Source: Desulfoprunum benzoelyticum (GTDB lineage Bacteria > Desulfobacterota > Desulfobulbia > Desulfobulbales > Desulfocapsaceae). Taken from it: a DNA stretch of 64,000 nt. Below are positions 29,866 through 38,846 of the stretch, one piece after another (position 1 is the stretch's first letter; every line of letters starts with the position of its first letter). Location: the NCBI RefSeq assembly GCF_014201505.1, contig NZ_JACHEO010000009.1:62001-126000 (forward strand). Reading direction: 5' to 3'. The notes beneath the pieces are model-generated. The model searched no databases. It was given only the letters and a program-made list of their open reading frames with translations, and was not told the DNA's origin. A program made the position numbers and the translations under genes.

Positions 29866-31890
29866 ATGGAAGTATTAATGAACCAGTCCCAGGGCAGGTT
29901 GGACGAAAATTCCGCAGGTGAGGAAGGGTACAATCTGATCCGTCAGTTGGAACTCCTCATTCCCGCAGTTTCTGCACGCATCCTGAAAACTTCCACCGAC
30001 ACTCTCGACGAGGTCATTTACTCCTCCCTCCAAGAAATCATCCAGCTGCTGAAACTGAGTCGCGGCGGGCTGCTCGAAGTCTCGGAAGGAATCTGCAAAG
30101 TAAAAATCTCACACGCCTGGTTTGATGTAGATGTGGAGGTCGTACCCAATACGATCGATCTCTCGCAACTGTTTCCATGGAGTTACCGTCAACTTGTCAG
30201 GGACTGTACAACGGTGGCTATAACCAGCCTGGACTCCTTGCCCGCGGAAGCAGCAACAGATAAGCAATCCTTTGCCCAAATGGGCGTACAATCATCATTG
30301 ACCATCCCCCTGCTCATCGGTCACCGCGTTCATCATCTCATCGTGGTGCATGCAGTGAAGCAACAATGGACTTGGCCTGAACCTTTGATTACCTCTTTGC
30401 GGCTCCTCGGGGAGATATTCGTCAGTGCCCTGGATCGACGCGATGTGTTCCGATCATTGGAAATTTATCAGGCTCGTCTCGAGATAGCGGCTGTTTCGGC
30501 CGAGGTCGGACTCTGGGAGTTGGATCCGGTCACCGGAAACATATGGGCAACCAACAGTGCCAAAGTACTGTTTGAGTTTGGCCAGGATGAACAGATAACC
30601 CTCTCCAATTTGCTCGACAAGATTCATCCCGACGATCGCAGCCTGGTTGTCGAGACAGTCGACAAAGCCATTGATGCTGATACGGAATCATACGTGGAAT
30701 ACCGGTTACCAAGAGCCGATGGGGAAATTCGCTGGCTGCTGTCTCGAGGTCGCGTTCATCAGAAGGGGGCAACTGCGTCCAAGTATCTGGTAGGCGTGAC
30801 TGCGGATATCACTTCACGGAAGCAGATGGAGCACAAGCTTCATGAACAGTTTCGAGAAATTAACAGACTGCGTGAATTGCTCGAACATGAAAACACTCTA
30901 TTGCGATCAGAGGTCGGACTCAACGAAGATAAATATAGTTTTCTCAGTGTCAGTTCTGCCATGCAGGGCGTTAAATTGCATATTGAGCAGGTTGCCAACA
31001 CCGGCAGTACAGTGCTCATCCAAGGGGAAACAGGCACCGGCAAGGAGTTGGTCGCCCAGGCTATCCATCGACTCAGCGATCGAAGCAAACGGTTGATGGT
31101 CACGGTGAACTGTGCGGCGTTGCCGTCGGCACTCATCGAGAGTGAACTTTTCGGTCGGGAAAAGGGCGCCTTTACCGGTGCACTCAGCCGGCAGAAGGGG
31201 CGGTTCGAATTAGCCCACGAATCGACCTTGTTTCTCGATGAGATCGCCGAAATGCCGCTGGAGACGCAGGCCAAGTTGCTGCGAGCGCTGCAGAATGGGG
31301 TTTTTGAACGACTCGGCAGCCCCGTCAGCATCAAGGTCGATGTGCGTATCATCGCCGCCACCAATCGCAATCTTTACGAGGAGGTCGAGGAGGGCCGGTT
31401 TCGTCGTGATCTTTATTATCGCCTGAACATCTTTCCCATTCAGGTGCCGCCGCTACGGGATCGTGTCGAGGATATTCCGCCGTTGGTGTGGAAATTCGTA
31501 AGTGAGTTTGGTCAGAATATGGGGCGGAAGATCAGTCGAATTGCCAGTCAGGACATGGCCAGGCTCATGGCCTACTCCTGGCCGGGAAACGTTCGTGAAC
31601 TCCGCAACGTCGTTGAGCGGGCCATGATCACCAGTCAAGGAAAATCGCTTGATTTGACGCATTTTGATTTGGCTCCACCTCGCCCCTTGCATCCTTCGAT
31701 AATGACTCTTGAGGAGGTTGAATGCCGGCACATTCAGGACGCCATCGGGTTCACTTCTGGAAAAATTAAAGGAAAAGGCGGGGCGGCTGAAATTCTGGGG
31801 CTTCATCCGTCCACCTTGTATTCACGCATGCGTAAACTGAACATACAATGCAACGCTATAAAGCTCCGGGGTGATATCTCGTCTCTCTAG
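29866..31890 (+). CDS. Sigma-54-dependent transcriptional activator with GAF and PAS sensors
   Basis: 674 residues. Residues 20-200 look like a GAF domain (ending SLTIPLLIGHRVHHLIVVHAV), and 205-320 a PAS/PAC (EVGLWELDPVTGNIWATN, then YLVGVTADITSRKQ). A coiled linker leads into a sigma-54 AAA+ domain: Walker A GETGTGKELVAQAIH, an intact GAFTGA loop that contacts sigma-54, Walker B LFLDEIAEMP, and WPGNVREL. The C-terminal Fis-type helix-turn-helix is GGAAEILGLHPSTLYSRM. No receiver domain, so it senses directly rather than through a kinase. AGGAAG precedes ATG 29866. It heads the exported-protein block and probably controls part of it; that link is inference. Confidence 0.9.
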   Translation: MEVLMNQSQGRLDENSAGEEGYNLIRQLELLIPAVSARILKTSTDTLDEVIYSSLQEIIQLLKLSRGGLLEVSEGICKVKISHAWFDVDVEVVPNTIDLSQLFPWSYRQLVRDCTTVAITSLDSLPAEAATDKQSFAQMGVQSSLTIPLLIGHRVHHLIVVHAVKQQWTWPEPLITSLRLLGEIFVSALDRRDVFRSLEIYQARLEIAAVSAEVGLWELDPVTGNIWATNSAKVLFEFGQDEQITLSNLLDKIHPDDRSLVVETVDKAIDADTESYVEYRLPRADGEIRWLLSRGRVHQKGATASKYLVGVTADITSRKQMEHKLHEQFREINRLRELLEHENTLLRSEVGLNEDKYSFLSVSSAMQGVKLHIEQVANTGSTVLIQGETGTGKELVAQAIHRLSDRSKRLMVTVNCAALPSALIESELFGREKGAFTGALSRQKGRFELAHESTLFLDEIAEMPLETQAKLLRALQNGVFERLGSPVSIKVDVRIIAATNRNLYEEVEEGRFRRDLYYRLNIFPIQVPPLRDRVEDIPPLVWKFVSEFGQNMGRKISRIASQDMARLMAYSWPGNVRELRNVVERAMITSQGKSLDLTHFDLAPPRPLHPSIMTLEEVECRHIQDAIGFTSGKIKGKGGAAEILGLHPSTLYSRMRKLNIQCNAIKLRGDISSL

Positions 31891-31992
31891 GGGATGATAT
31901 TTCAACCATTTGCTTCATCCACCCGCCTCTGCATTCGCTCGCTCGATATAAAAAATCCTTAAATCAAGTACATAGGTAAATATTTGCAGTAT

Positions 31993-32017
31993 GCTCCAAA
32001 ATGGAGCTTCTTTTGCA
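31993..32017 (+). terminator. Terminator of the sigma-54 activator gene
   Basis: GCTCCA / TGGAGC stem with an AAA loop (31993-32007), followed by TTCTTTT. Its right half coincides with a possible sigma-54 promoter (next entry), so one of the two readings may be wrong. Confidence 0.55.
32002..32017 (+). promoter_or_regulatory. Candidate sigma-54 (-24/-12) promoter
   Basis: TGG, then AGCTTCT, then TTTGCA: GG at 32003-32004 and GC at 32015-32016 are separated by exactly 10 nt, as required by the -24/-12 consensus. The start site would fall at about 32027-32028, one base ahead of the ATG at 32029, so any transcript would be essentially leaderless. It lies directly behind a sigma-54 activator gene. 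Confidence 0.35.
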
Positions 32018-32028
32018 ATATTTCACTT

Positions 32029-32385
32029 ATGCTTCTTTCCCTCATCACCATATACCCCTTTCCGGGAGATGAATCGAAGATCATCGACGTCCTCGATTCG
32101 ATGCAGGGGGTCGTTACCACCAAGGCTGATTGCCAGGGTTGTTTCCTCACGGTCGAGGCGATAACGGGCAGGTCGATCTGCTATATGGAGCGATGGCGCA
32201 CACGCGAAGCTCTTGACAGGCATCTGCGTTCGCCCCTCTACCGCCAGATACTGGAGGTGATCGAGCTGTCGCGGGGCCAACCCACGTTCGAGTTTCTTGA
32301 AGTGAAAGAGCTGGGTGGTCTGAGTCTGGTCGAGCAGGCCAGGGTCCTGAATCCGGTCACCGAAAACAGCACCAAGGAGACTTGA
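32029..32385 (+). CDS. Antibiotic biosynthesis monooxygenase-like (ABM/dimeric alpha-beta barrel) small protein
   Basis: 118 residues from ATG 32029. The pattern LLSLITIYPFPGDESKIIDVLDSMQG, then GCFLTVEAITGRSICYMERWRTREALDRHLRSPLYRQILEVIELS resembles ABM-fold proteins, in which the WRTREALDRHLRSP part is the typical strand-helix segment. Such proteins bind small aromatic or quinone-like ligands, but no substrate is evident. No ribosome site is visible, and the ATG sits 12 nt after the terminator/sigma-54-promoter site. An earlier TTG in frame runs through the hairpin and was rejected. The first gene of the accessory block. Confidence 0.6.
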   Translation: MLLSLITIYPFPGDESKIIDVLDSMQGVVTTKADCQGCFLTVEAITGRSICYMERWRTREALDRHLRSPLYRQILEVIELSRGQPTFEFLEVKELGGLSLVEQARVLNPVTENSTKET

Positions 32386-32388
32386 CAG

Positions 32389-32774
32389 TGAAGAGGGATA
32401 CGGTTTCGGGCTGCTCTCGGCAGGAGTTTCGGATGGCTCAGGTTTGAAGCCGAAATTGCCACGCAGGAAAACGATATCAACAACTTCGAGGACAGGGGAG
32501 TCGGAGGAAGAACATTCAAGAATGTAGACACGACGATCGATTCCCTGATGCTCAACGGATATGTCGATATACCGTGAGCGTCTACGACTACGAGGTTGAC
32601 GAGACTGTGTTCGCATACAGACTGGCGGCCGGTGCATCCTATCAGTTCAACGACAACTGGGGAACTGAACTGGCATACGAGTACCTGGCAACCGATAATA
32701 TCTCCTATAACCTGATCGAAGTGGAAGACATTTCCAGCAGCAATCTCGTGCTCTCTCTGAAATTCATGTTTTAA
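32389..32774 (+). pseudogene. Broken outer-membrane beta-barrel protein (opacity/OmpA-barrel type)
   Basis: Pieces of one barrel protein lie in different frames. One reads LRFEAEIATQENDINNFEDRG to NGYVDIP and hits TGA at 32577. The other reads from GTG 32574, FAYRLAAGASYQFNDNWGTELAYEYLAT, and ends SSNLVLSLKFMF, the aromatic C-terminus of an outer-membrane strand. The usual middle of this family (a TPFVGAGIG-like strand) and the signal peptide are missing. So there is at least one frameshift or internal deletion and a lost 5' end. The 66-codon 3' part alone could still be translated but would not form a barrel. Confidence 0.7.
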
Positions 32775-33018
32775 AAGGATCGCCGGGGGGGTTCCGGCCT
32801 GCCACCGGAGTCTATCGTCAGACACACCAGATTACAGAGAGTGCTATCCGATTGCCGGTATAGAAAGTGGCAATGAGTCAGTAGACGTGTATCAAGGGTT
32901 GATATTTCGTCCTTGGCAATCTGCATCTCCGGCTGAGGACTGTGTGACAAGAATGAGAGATTCGGAAATCGGCAGCTGCTTCTTTTGAAAAACCATCTCA
33001 CCGGAAAAAGGACATATC

Positions 33019-35187
33019 ATGCGACACTGGACCTTCCGCACAATCATGGCCGTGATGTTCTGGATGATGGCATCCCCGGCGACAATGAGCATCGCCTCCG
33101 AGCCGGCCGATCCCGGCTGGCCGCGACTGCTGCAGGCCGATGGCAGGGAACTGTTGATCTACCAGCCCCAGGTCGATTCCTGGACGGATTACAGGGCCCT
33201 GCATTTCCGCTGCGCCATATCGGTCAAGACCGGTAAGGGTGCCAAAGAGCGTTTCGGAGTGGCGGAGATCGAGGCGGAAACCGTTGTCGACCAGGCCAAC
33301 CGGGTGGTGGCGCTGCTGCCGAAAACCCGTGAGCTGCGCTTTCCTAACACCTCCGATTCCGAGGCACAATCGCTGCGCCGGACGGTAGATGAGCTGCACC
33401 CGCCTGGTCAGCCCTTGACGCTGTCGCTCGATCGGGTTCTCGTCTACATTGACCCCGCCAAGCACCAGCAGCAGCAGGTTGTCCAGCTGAATCTCGACCC
33501 GCCCCGGATATTTTTCAGCAGCCGGCCGGCCATCCTGCTGATGTTCCAGGGCGATCCCCAGTTGCAGCCGGTGGTGAAGGATAAACCCGATCTGATGTTT
33601 GCATTGAATGCCAACTGGCCGGTCTTTTATGACGCCACCAAGCAGCAGTATTATCTCCTCAACGGAGACAACTGGCTGCTGGCAACCGATGCCCTCCGCG
33701 GGCCGTGGTTGCCGACGGGGAATCTCCCCCGCGGTTTATCTTCATTGCCGCCGGACGAGAACTGGTCCGAAGTACGGAAACACGTCCCCGGTAAACGGAT
33801 ATCAACGCCTCCGGCGATCTATATCAGCGCCGAACCGGCGGAATTGATCCTGACCAAGGGGGACCCCACGTACAGCCCTGTCGCCGGCACCGGATTGATG
33901 CGGGTGACGAACACCGAATCGACGCTGTTCCTCCATACCGGCGACCGGCACCATTATCTGCTGGTTGCCGGCCGCTGGTTCAGAGCGAACTCCCTGGAAG
34001 GACGATGGTCGGGGGCAAGCACTGACCTGCCCGCCGATTTCGCTCGGATTCCCGATGACAATCCGGCTGCCTACGTCAAATCCTCGGTACCCGGCACAAC
34101 CGAGGCCAAGGATGCCGTACTGCTCGCCTCGATTCCGACCAAGACCGTCATCTCCGCTAACGCCCCGCCGGCAGTGCAGGTGACATACGTCGGCCAGCCG
34201 CAGTTTCAGGTCATCGAAACGACACCGGTCAAATATGCCGTCAACTCAACCAACGCGGTTTTCCTGGTCAACGGCAGCTACTATTGCTGTTATGCCGGTG
34301 TCTGGTACTCCAGCAGCAGCGCAAACGGTCCCTGGGCCTACTGCACGAATGTTCCAGCGGCTATCTACACCATTCCTCCGTCCCACCCAACCCACAACGT
34401 GACCTATGTTGTTGTTCAGAGCAGTACGCCGACGACCGTGGTCTACACCCAGACTGCCGGGTACAGCGGCGAGTATGTCGCGGCCACCGGGGTGCTGATG
34501 TTCGGCGCCGGCATGGTGGCCGGCGCGATGATCGCCGACAGCCATCACCAGCACTATTATCCGGTGCCCTACTCGTACGGCTGGGGCGCTCGCTACGATT
34601 ATCACCACGGTGGCTACTACCGGGCCGGGAGTGTCGCCTATGGACCATACGCCGGAGGCGGTTCACACGTGGCCTACAACCCACGAACCGGGACCTACTC
34701 CCGAGGAGCGTATGCCTATGGTCCGGGCGGCAGCGCTGCGACCCGCCAGGCCTACAACCCGTATACCGGAACCAGGGCTGCAGCCACCCGGGTCGACACC
34801 GCCTATGGATCGGCAGGGAGAGCTGCCGCCTACAACCCCCAAACGGGCAACGCTGCCCGTGGTGGCTATCGCAGCAATGACCGGGGTAGTGCCGCGGCGG
34901 TGCAGACCAACAGGGGCACGGGAGCCGTTGGCGTCCAGTCGAGCAGCGGGGGCGGAGCGGCGGCATGGGATACCCGAAAGGGCCAGGGCGCCGCCGTCAA
35001 AGACAAGGAGGGCAATGTCTATGCCGGCAGGGATGGGAACGTCTATAAACGTGACAACTCCGGCAACTGGAGTTCCAACACCGGCAGCGGCTGGCAGTCG
35101 ACGAGCAGGCCACAGGCCACCCGCGAGCTCAATGCCCAGGCCGGCACCAGGAGCCGCGGCAATCAGATGCACAGAAGATCGAGATGA
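33019..35187 (+). CDS. Large exported protein with Tyr/Gly/Ser-rich repeat tail
   Basis: 722 residues, function not recognised. An N-terminal Sec signal peptide (FRTIMAVMFWMMASPATMSIAS) is followed by about 430 residues with repeated short modules of the type YYLLNGDNWLLATDALRGPW, HYLLVAGRWFRANSLEGRW and AVFLVNGSYYCCYAGVWYSSSSANGPWAY, which look like three related beta-hairpin repeats. One hydrophobic segment follows (VAATGVLMFGAGMVAGAMIA). The last 200 residues are low complexity, rich in Tyr, Gly, Ser and Arg, with three AYNP-x-TG units exactly 26 residues apart. The ATG at 33019 has no strong ribosome site. Proteins of this look occur beside arylsulfatases; a cell-surface role is inferred. 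Confidence 0.75.
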   Translation: MRHWTFRTIMAVMFWMMASPATMSIASEPADPGWPRLLQADGRELLIYQPQVDSWTDYRALHFRCAISVKTGKGAKERFGVAEIEAETVVDQANRVVALLPKTRELRFPNTSDSEAQSLRRTVDELHPPGQPLTLSLDRVLVYIDPAKHQQQQVVQLNLDPPRIFFSSRPAILLMFQGDPQLQPVVKDKPDLMFALNANWPVFYDATKQQYYLLNGDNWLLATDALRGPWLPTGNLPRGLSSLPPDENWSEVRKHVPGKRISTPPAIYISAEPAELILTKGDPTYSPVAGTGLMRVTNTESTLFLHTGDRHHYLLVAGRWFRANSLEGRWSGASTDLPADFARIPDDNPAAYVKSSVPGTTEAKDAVLLASIPTKTVISANAPPAVQVTYVGQPQFQVIETTPVKYAVNSTNAVFLVNGSYYCCYAGVWYSSSSANGPWAYCTNVPAAIYTIPPSHPTHNVTYVVVQSSTPTTVVYTQTAGYSGEYVAATGVLMFGAGMVAGAMIADSHHQHYYPVPYSYGWGARYDYHHGGYYRAGSVAYGPYAGGGSHVAYNPRTGTYSRGAYAYGPGGSAATRQAYNPYTGTRAAATRVDTAYGSAGRAAAYNPQTGNAARGGYRSNDRGSAAAVQTNRGTGAVGVQSSSGGGAAAWDTRKGQGAAVKDKEGNVYAGRDGNVYKRDNSGNWSSNTGSGWQSTSRPQATRELNAQAGTRSRGNQMHRRSR
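34672..34905 (+). repeat. Three 78-bp in-frame repeats (AYNP-x-TG units)
   Basis: The codons for AYNP start at 34672, 34750 and 34828, exactly 78 nt (26 codons) apart, each followed by x-TG. Between them the sequence is Ala/Gly/Ser/Arg/Tyr-rich. Confidence 0.7.
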
Positions 35188-35356
35188 GGAATAACCGCCA
35201 TCGTATCGTGTTGACAATACAGTCGTAAGGGTGACAGCCGGAGCAGAAGTCACGCTGGACGAGGAAAATCTCTAATCGATAAAAACGATGTTCAATGACG
35301 CAATAGTATCGAAACGTAAAAAGGCAGAAAAAACATCTAAGCGGAGGAAACACGAT

Positions 35357-36151
35357 ATGATTTCACGCCACAATACCAACAAGGTTCTTCTGCTGCTTCC
35401 CGCCGCGGCCATGGCCCTGTTTGGCCAGGCAGCAACAGCCACTGCCGGCGACCAAACCGGTTGGCAATTCGAAACGACCCTGTATGGCTGGTATGCCGGC
35501 ATGGACGGCACAATCATCAGTCCTGGCCCGGCTGGGGCTGAGGGTGACCTGGAGGTCGACGCCTCGGATATTCTCGACAACCTGCAGATGGCCTTCATGG
35601 GCACCCTTGAGGCCCGTCACGACAAGTGGGCGATCATCACCGATCTGGTCTATCTCAACATGAGCGATGATGCCACTACCAGCCTGAAGATCGGCCCGGA
35701 ACCGGGGCGGCCGGTCAACGCCACCGCCGATCTCGATTTCTCCTCCTGGATAGTGAACGCCGGCATCGGCTATGACCTTGCCGAGGGTGATTGGGGCCGG
35801 CTCGGCCTGATCGGCGGAGCACGCTACCTCTCCGTCGATATCGAAGGTGACTTCAACCTGGGTGGGCCTTACGGCCTGAACCGGTCGGAATCCAAGGACT
35901 TCTGGAACGGTTTCATCGGTCTGCGGGGAGCAATCTTCCTGAGTGAGAACTGGTATCTTCCCTACTATGCCGATATCGGTACCGGTGACTCGGATCTCAC
36001 CTGGCAGTTGTTCGCCGGTATCGGCTACCGCTTTGGCTGGGGCGATGTCAAGGCTGGGTACCGCTACCTGGGCTTCGAGCAGGACGGGGACGGGATCGTC
36101 GAAGATATGGCTGTCAGCGGACCCGCAATGGGTGTGGTGTTCCGATTCTAG
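35357..36151 (+). CDS. Outer-membrane beta-barrel protein
   Basis: 264 residues with a signal peptide ending ATATAG. Alternating polar/hydrophobic strands such as GWQFETTLYGWYAGMDG, KWAIITDLVYLNMSD, FWNGFIGLRGAIFLSENWYLPYYADIGTG and WQLFAGIGYRFGWGDVKAGYRYLGFE follow. The C-terminus GVVFRF has the terminal Phe needed for barrel insertion. Probably an 8-10-strand channel or surface protein. ATG 35357 was chosen over 35288 because GGAGG lies upstream and it begins the signal peptide. It stands between the repeat protein and the arylsulfatase on the same strand. Confidence 0.8.
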   Translation: MISRHNTNKVLLLLPAAAMALFGQAATATAGDQTGWQFETTLYGWYAGMDGTIISPGPAGAEGDLEVDASDILDNLQMAFMGTLEARHDKWAIITDLVYLNMSDDATTSLKIGPEPGRPVNATADLDFSSWIVNAGIGYDLAEGDWGRLGLIGGARYLSVDIEGDFNLGGPYGLNRSESKDFWNGFIGLRGAIFLSENWYLPYYADIGTGDSDLTWQLFAGIGYRFGWGDVKAGYRYLGFEQDGDGIVEDMAVSGPAMGVVFRF

Positions 36152-36283
36152 GAGGCTATCGGATTTGCTGAGCCAGCCGCACAACAATACGACGATTCGG
36201 AGATGTACGTGAACGACAGGAGAAACATCTAACCGTGAGAAGCGATCCAAATTTATTCGATATTTTCAGAAGAGGAGAAGAAC

Positions 36284-38728
36284 ATGAAGAGGCAGGACAA
36301 GAAATTTACTCACCTCAAAGCATGTGCTACCGCAGGCGCCTTGCTCATGGGAAGTCTGGGAACGACCAGTGCCCATGCGGCTCCGGACCGTACTGTTCTG
36401 CCGATCCCTGAACCGTCCAACCCCAACAGCACCGTGCTTGACGTCCGCAAGGCCACGCCGCCGGATCGGTTTGAGGTCAAGGCACCGGCCGGCGCTCCCA
36501 ACGTGATCATCGTGCTGATAGATGACCTGGGTTTTGCGGGAACCAGCACGTACGGCGGGCCGATCGCGACCCCGACCTTTGACCGTCTGGCCAGCCAGGG
36601 ATTGATCTACAACAACTTCCACACCACCGCTGTTTCCTCACCGACGCGCACTGCGATTAAGAGCGGCCGCAACCACCATGTCAACAACATGGGCGGGATC
36701 ATCGAAACAGGTACGGCATTTCCCGGCAATACCGGCCAGATTCCCAACGAGGTCGCTCCGGTCGCCGAAATGCTGCGCCTCAACGGCTACAGCACGGCCG
36801 CGTTCGGCAAGTGGCACGAGACCGCGGCCTGGGAGGCCAGTGTCTCAGGGCCGTTCGATCGCTGGCCAACGCGCCAGGGCTTCGACAAGTTCTATGGCTT
36901 CCTGGGTGGCGAGACCAATCAGTGGGCGCCGTTCATCTACGACGGCACCCACCAGGTCGAGTTGCCCGAGGACCCGAAGTATCATTTCCTCACCGATATG
37001 ACCGACCAGTCGGTGGCCTGGGTCAAATACCAGAAGGCCCTGACACCAGACAGGCCGTTCTTCATTTACTATGCCCCCGGTGCGGTGCATGCGCCGCACC
37101 ACGTCCCGCAGGAATGGATCGACCGGTGGAAGGGCAAATTTGACCAGGGCTGGGACAAGATGCGCGCGGAGATCCTGGCGCGACAGATCAAGCTCGGCAT
37201 TGTCCCCGAGGGCACAAAACTTGCGCCCAAACCAGAGGCGATCCCGGACTGGGATACGTTGTCAGCCGATCAGAAACGCCTGTTCGCCCGCCAGTTCGAA
37301 GTGTTCGCCGCCTTCCTGGAAATGACCGACCACGAGGTCGGCCGGCTTCTCCAGGCGGTGAAGGACACCGGCCAGGGCGATAACACAATGGTCTTCTATG
37401 TTGCCGGTGACAATGGCACCAGCGCCGAGGGCGGCGCCAACGGCATGTTCAACGAAATGACCTATTTCAACGGTGTACCGGAGAAGGTCGAGGACATGCT
37501 CAAGTCCGTCGACAAATGGGGCGGGCCAGAGACTTACCCGCACATGGCCGCGGGCTGGGCCGTGGCCTTGGACACCCCTTACCAATGGACCAAGCAGGTG
37601 GCCTCGGACCCCGGCGGGACCAAGGTCGGCATGGCCGTTTATTGGCCCAAAGGGATCAAGAGCAAGGGTGAGCGTCGCACACAGTTTCACCACGTCATCG
37701 ATGTCGCTCCGACCATTCTGGAGGCAGCCGGCTTGCCGGAGCCGAAGATGGTCAACGGCGTGCAGCAGCGGCCGATGGATGGCGTGAGCATGGCCTACAG
37801 CTTCAACGATGCCAAGGCAAAGGATAAGCATAGTACCCAGTACTTCGAGATGTTCGGCAACCGTGCCATGTACCACGAGGGCTGGTTCGCCCGGACCATC
37901 CACAAGGCGCCATGGGAGATGAAACCCCGCCGTCCGCTGACTGAAGACATCTGGGAGCTGTATGACACGCGCAATGACTTCAGCCTGGTGAACGACCTGG
38001 CGGCGAAGAACCCGGAGAAGCTCGCGGAGTTGCAGGCCCTGTTCATGAAGGAGGCTGAGAAGAACAAGGCGCTTCCTCTTGATGATCGCGTTTTTGAGCG
38101 CGTCAACGCAGAACTGGTGAACCGCCCCGATCTGATGGCCGGGCGAACCTCGATCACGCTGGCCGAAGGCATGACGGGCATGACCGAGAACGTCTTCCTC
38201 AACATCAAGAACAAGTCCAAAATCATCACTGCTGAGGTTGAGGTCCCGGAAGGGAAAACGGCCAACGGTATCATCATTGCACAGGGCGGCCGATTCGGCG
38301 GATGGGCCCTCTACGTCAAGGATGGCACTCTTGCCTACGCTTACAACTTTCTTGGCCTGCAGAGCTTCACCATTGCGGCGACGGAGAAGTTGAAGCCCGG
38401 CAGGTCGACACTCCGTTTCGACTTTGCCTATGACGGCGGCGGTCTGGGCAAGGGCGGCACGGGTTCGCTGTTCGTGAACGACACGAAGGTCGCGGAGGGC
38501 CGCGTCGATCGTACCCAACCCATGATTTTCTCGGCGGATGAAACCGCCGATGTCGGCATCGATCTTGCCACACCGGTGGTTGAGTCGATCGGGTCGGAAG
38601 CTAAATCGAAATTCACCGGCAGAATCCCCAAGGTCACCGTTGAAGTGAAGGAAATGAAGAATGCGGAAAAAGCGCTGGAGAACAAGCTCCGTACTGAGAC
38701 CACGCAGAAGAAGGTGATGGCTGATTAG
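36284..38728 (+). CDS. Exported arylsulfatase, Ser-type
   Basis: 814 residues with a signal peptide (ACATAGALLMGSLGTTSAHA). The sulfatase fold starts with NVIIVLIDDLGFAG (metal Asp80/Asp81). The formylglycine motif is S118-S-P-T-R122 in AVSSPTRTAIKSGRNHH: the modified residue is serine, not cysteine. Further active-site pieces are FGKWHE, DNGTSAEGG and FHHVIDVAPTILEAAGLPEP. After the catalytic part an extra domain of about 170 residues (from MTENVFLNIKNKS) resembles a beta-sandwich. It would hydrolyse sulfate esters in the periplasm once Ser118 is converted to formylglycine by an anSME/AtsB radical-SAM enzyme, encoded at 41390. GAGGAGAAG precedes ATG 36284. Confidence 0.92.
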   Translation: MKRQDKKFTHLKACATAGALLMGSLGTTSAHAAPDRTVLPIPEPSNPNSTVLDVRKATPPDRFEVKAPAGAPNVIIVLIDDLGFAGTSTYGGPIATPTFDRLASQGLIYNNFHTTAVSSPTRTAIKSGRNHHVNNMGGIIETGTAFPGNTGQIPNEVAPVAEMLRLNGYSTAAFGKWHETAAWEASVSGPFDRWPTRQGFDKFYGFLGGETNQWAPFIYDGTHQVELPEDPKYHFLTDMTDQSVAWVKYQKALTPDRPFFIYYAPGAVHAPHHVPQEWIDRWKGKFDQGWDKMRAEILARQIKLGIVPEGTKLAPKPEAIPDWDTLSADQKRLFARQFEVFAAFLEMTDHEVGRLLQAVKDTGQGDNTMVFYVAGDNGTSAEGGANGMFNEMTYFNGVPEKVEDMLKSVDKWGGPETYPHMAAGWAVALDTPYQWTKQVASDPGGTKVGMAVYWPKGIKSKGERRTQFHHVIDVAPTILEAAGLPEPKMVNGVQQRPMDGVSMAYSFNDAKAKDKHSTQYFEMFGNRAMYHEGWFARTIHKAPWEMKPRRPLTEDIWELYDTRNDFSLVNDLAAKNPEKLAELQALFMKEAEKNKALPLDDRVFERVNAELVNRPDLMAGRTSITLAEGMTGMTENVFLNIKNKSKIITAEVEVPEGKTANGIIIAQGGRFGGWALYVKDGTLAYAYNFLGLQSFTIAATEKLKPGRSTLRFDFAYDGGGLGKGGTGSLFVNDTKVAEGRVDRTQPMIFSADETADVGIDLATPVVESIGSEAKSKFTGRIPKVTVEVKEMKNAEKALENKLRTETTQKKVMAD

Positions 38729-38743
38729 ATCGATAATCGGTTG

Positions 38744-38763
38744 GGGGAGAGCCTGCTCTCCCC
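38744..38763 (+). terminator. GC-rich stem-loop after the arylsulfatase gene
   Basis: Perfect 9-bp stem GGGGAGAGC / GCTCTCCCC with a 2-nt spacer, 16 nt after the sulfatase stop. No U-run follows, so this may be an mRNA-stabilising element inside an operon rather than a terminator. Confidence 0.45.
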
Positions 38764-38846
38764 ATTCGGGCGCGGCAAGTTGCACCGCAGATGAACCGGG
38801 TAATTCCGGTCGCTATGAAACTTTACCAAGGAAGGGGAACACACAC

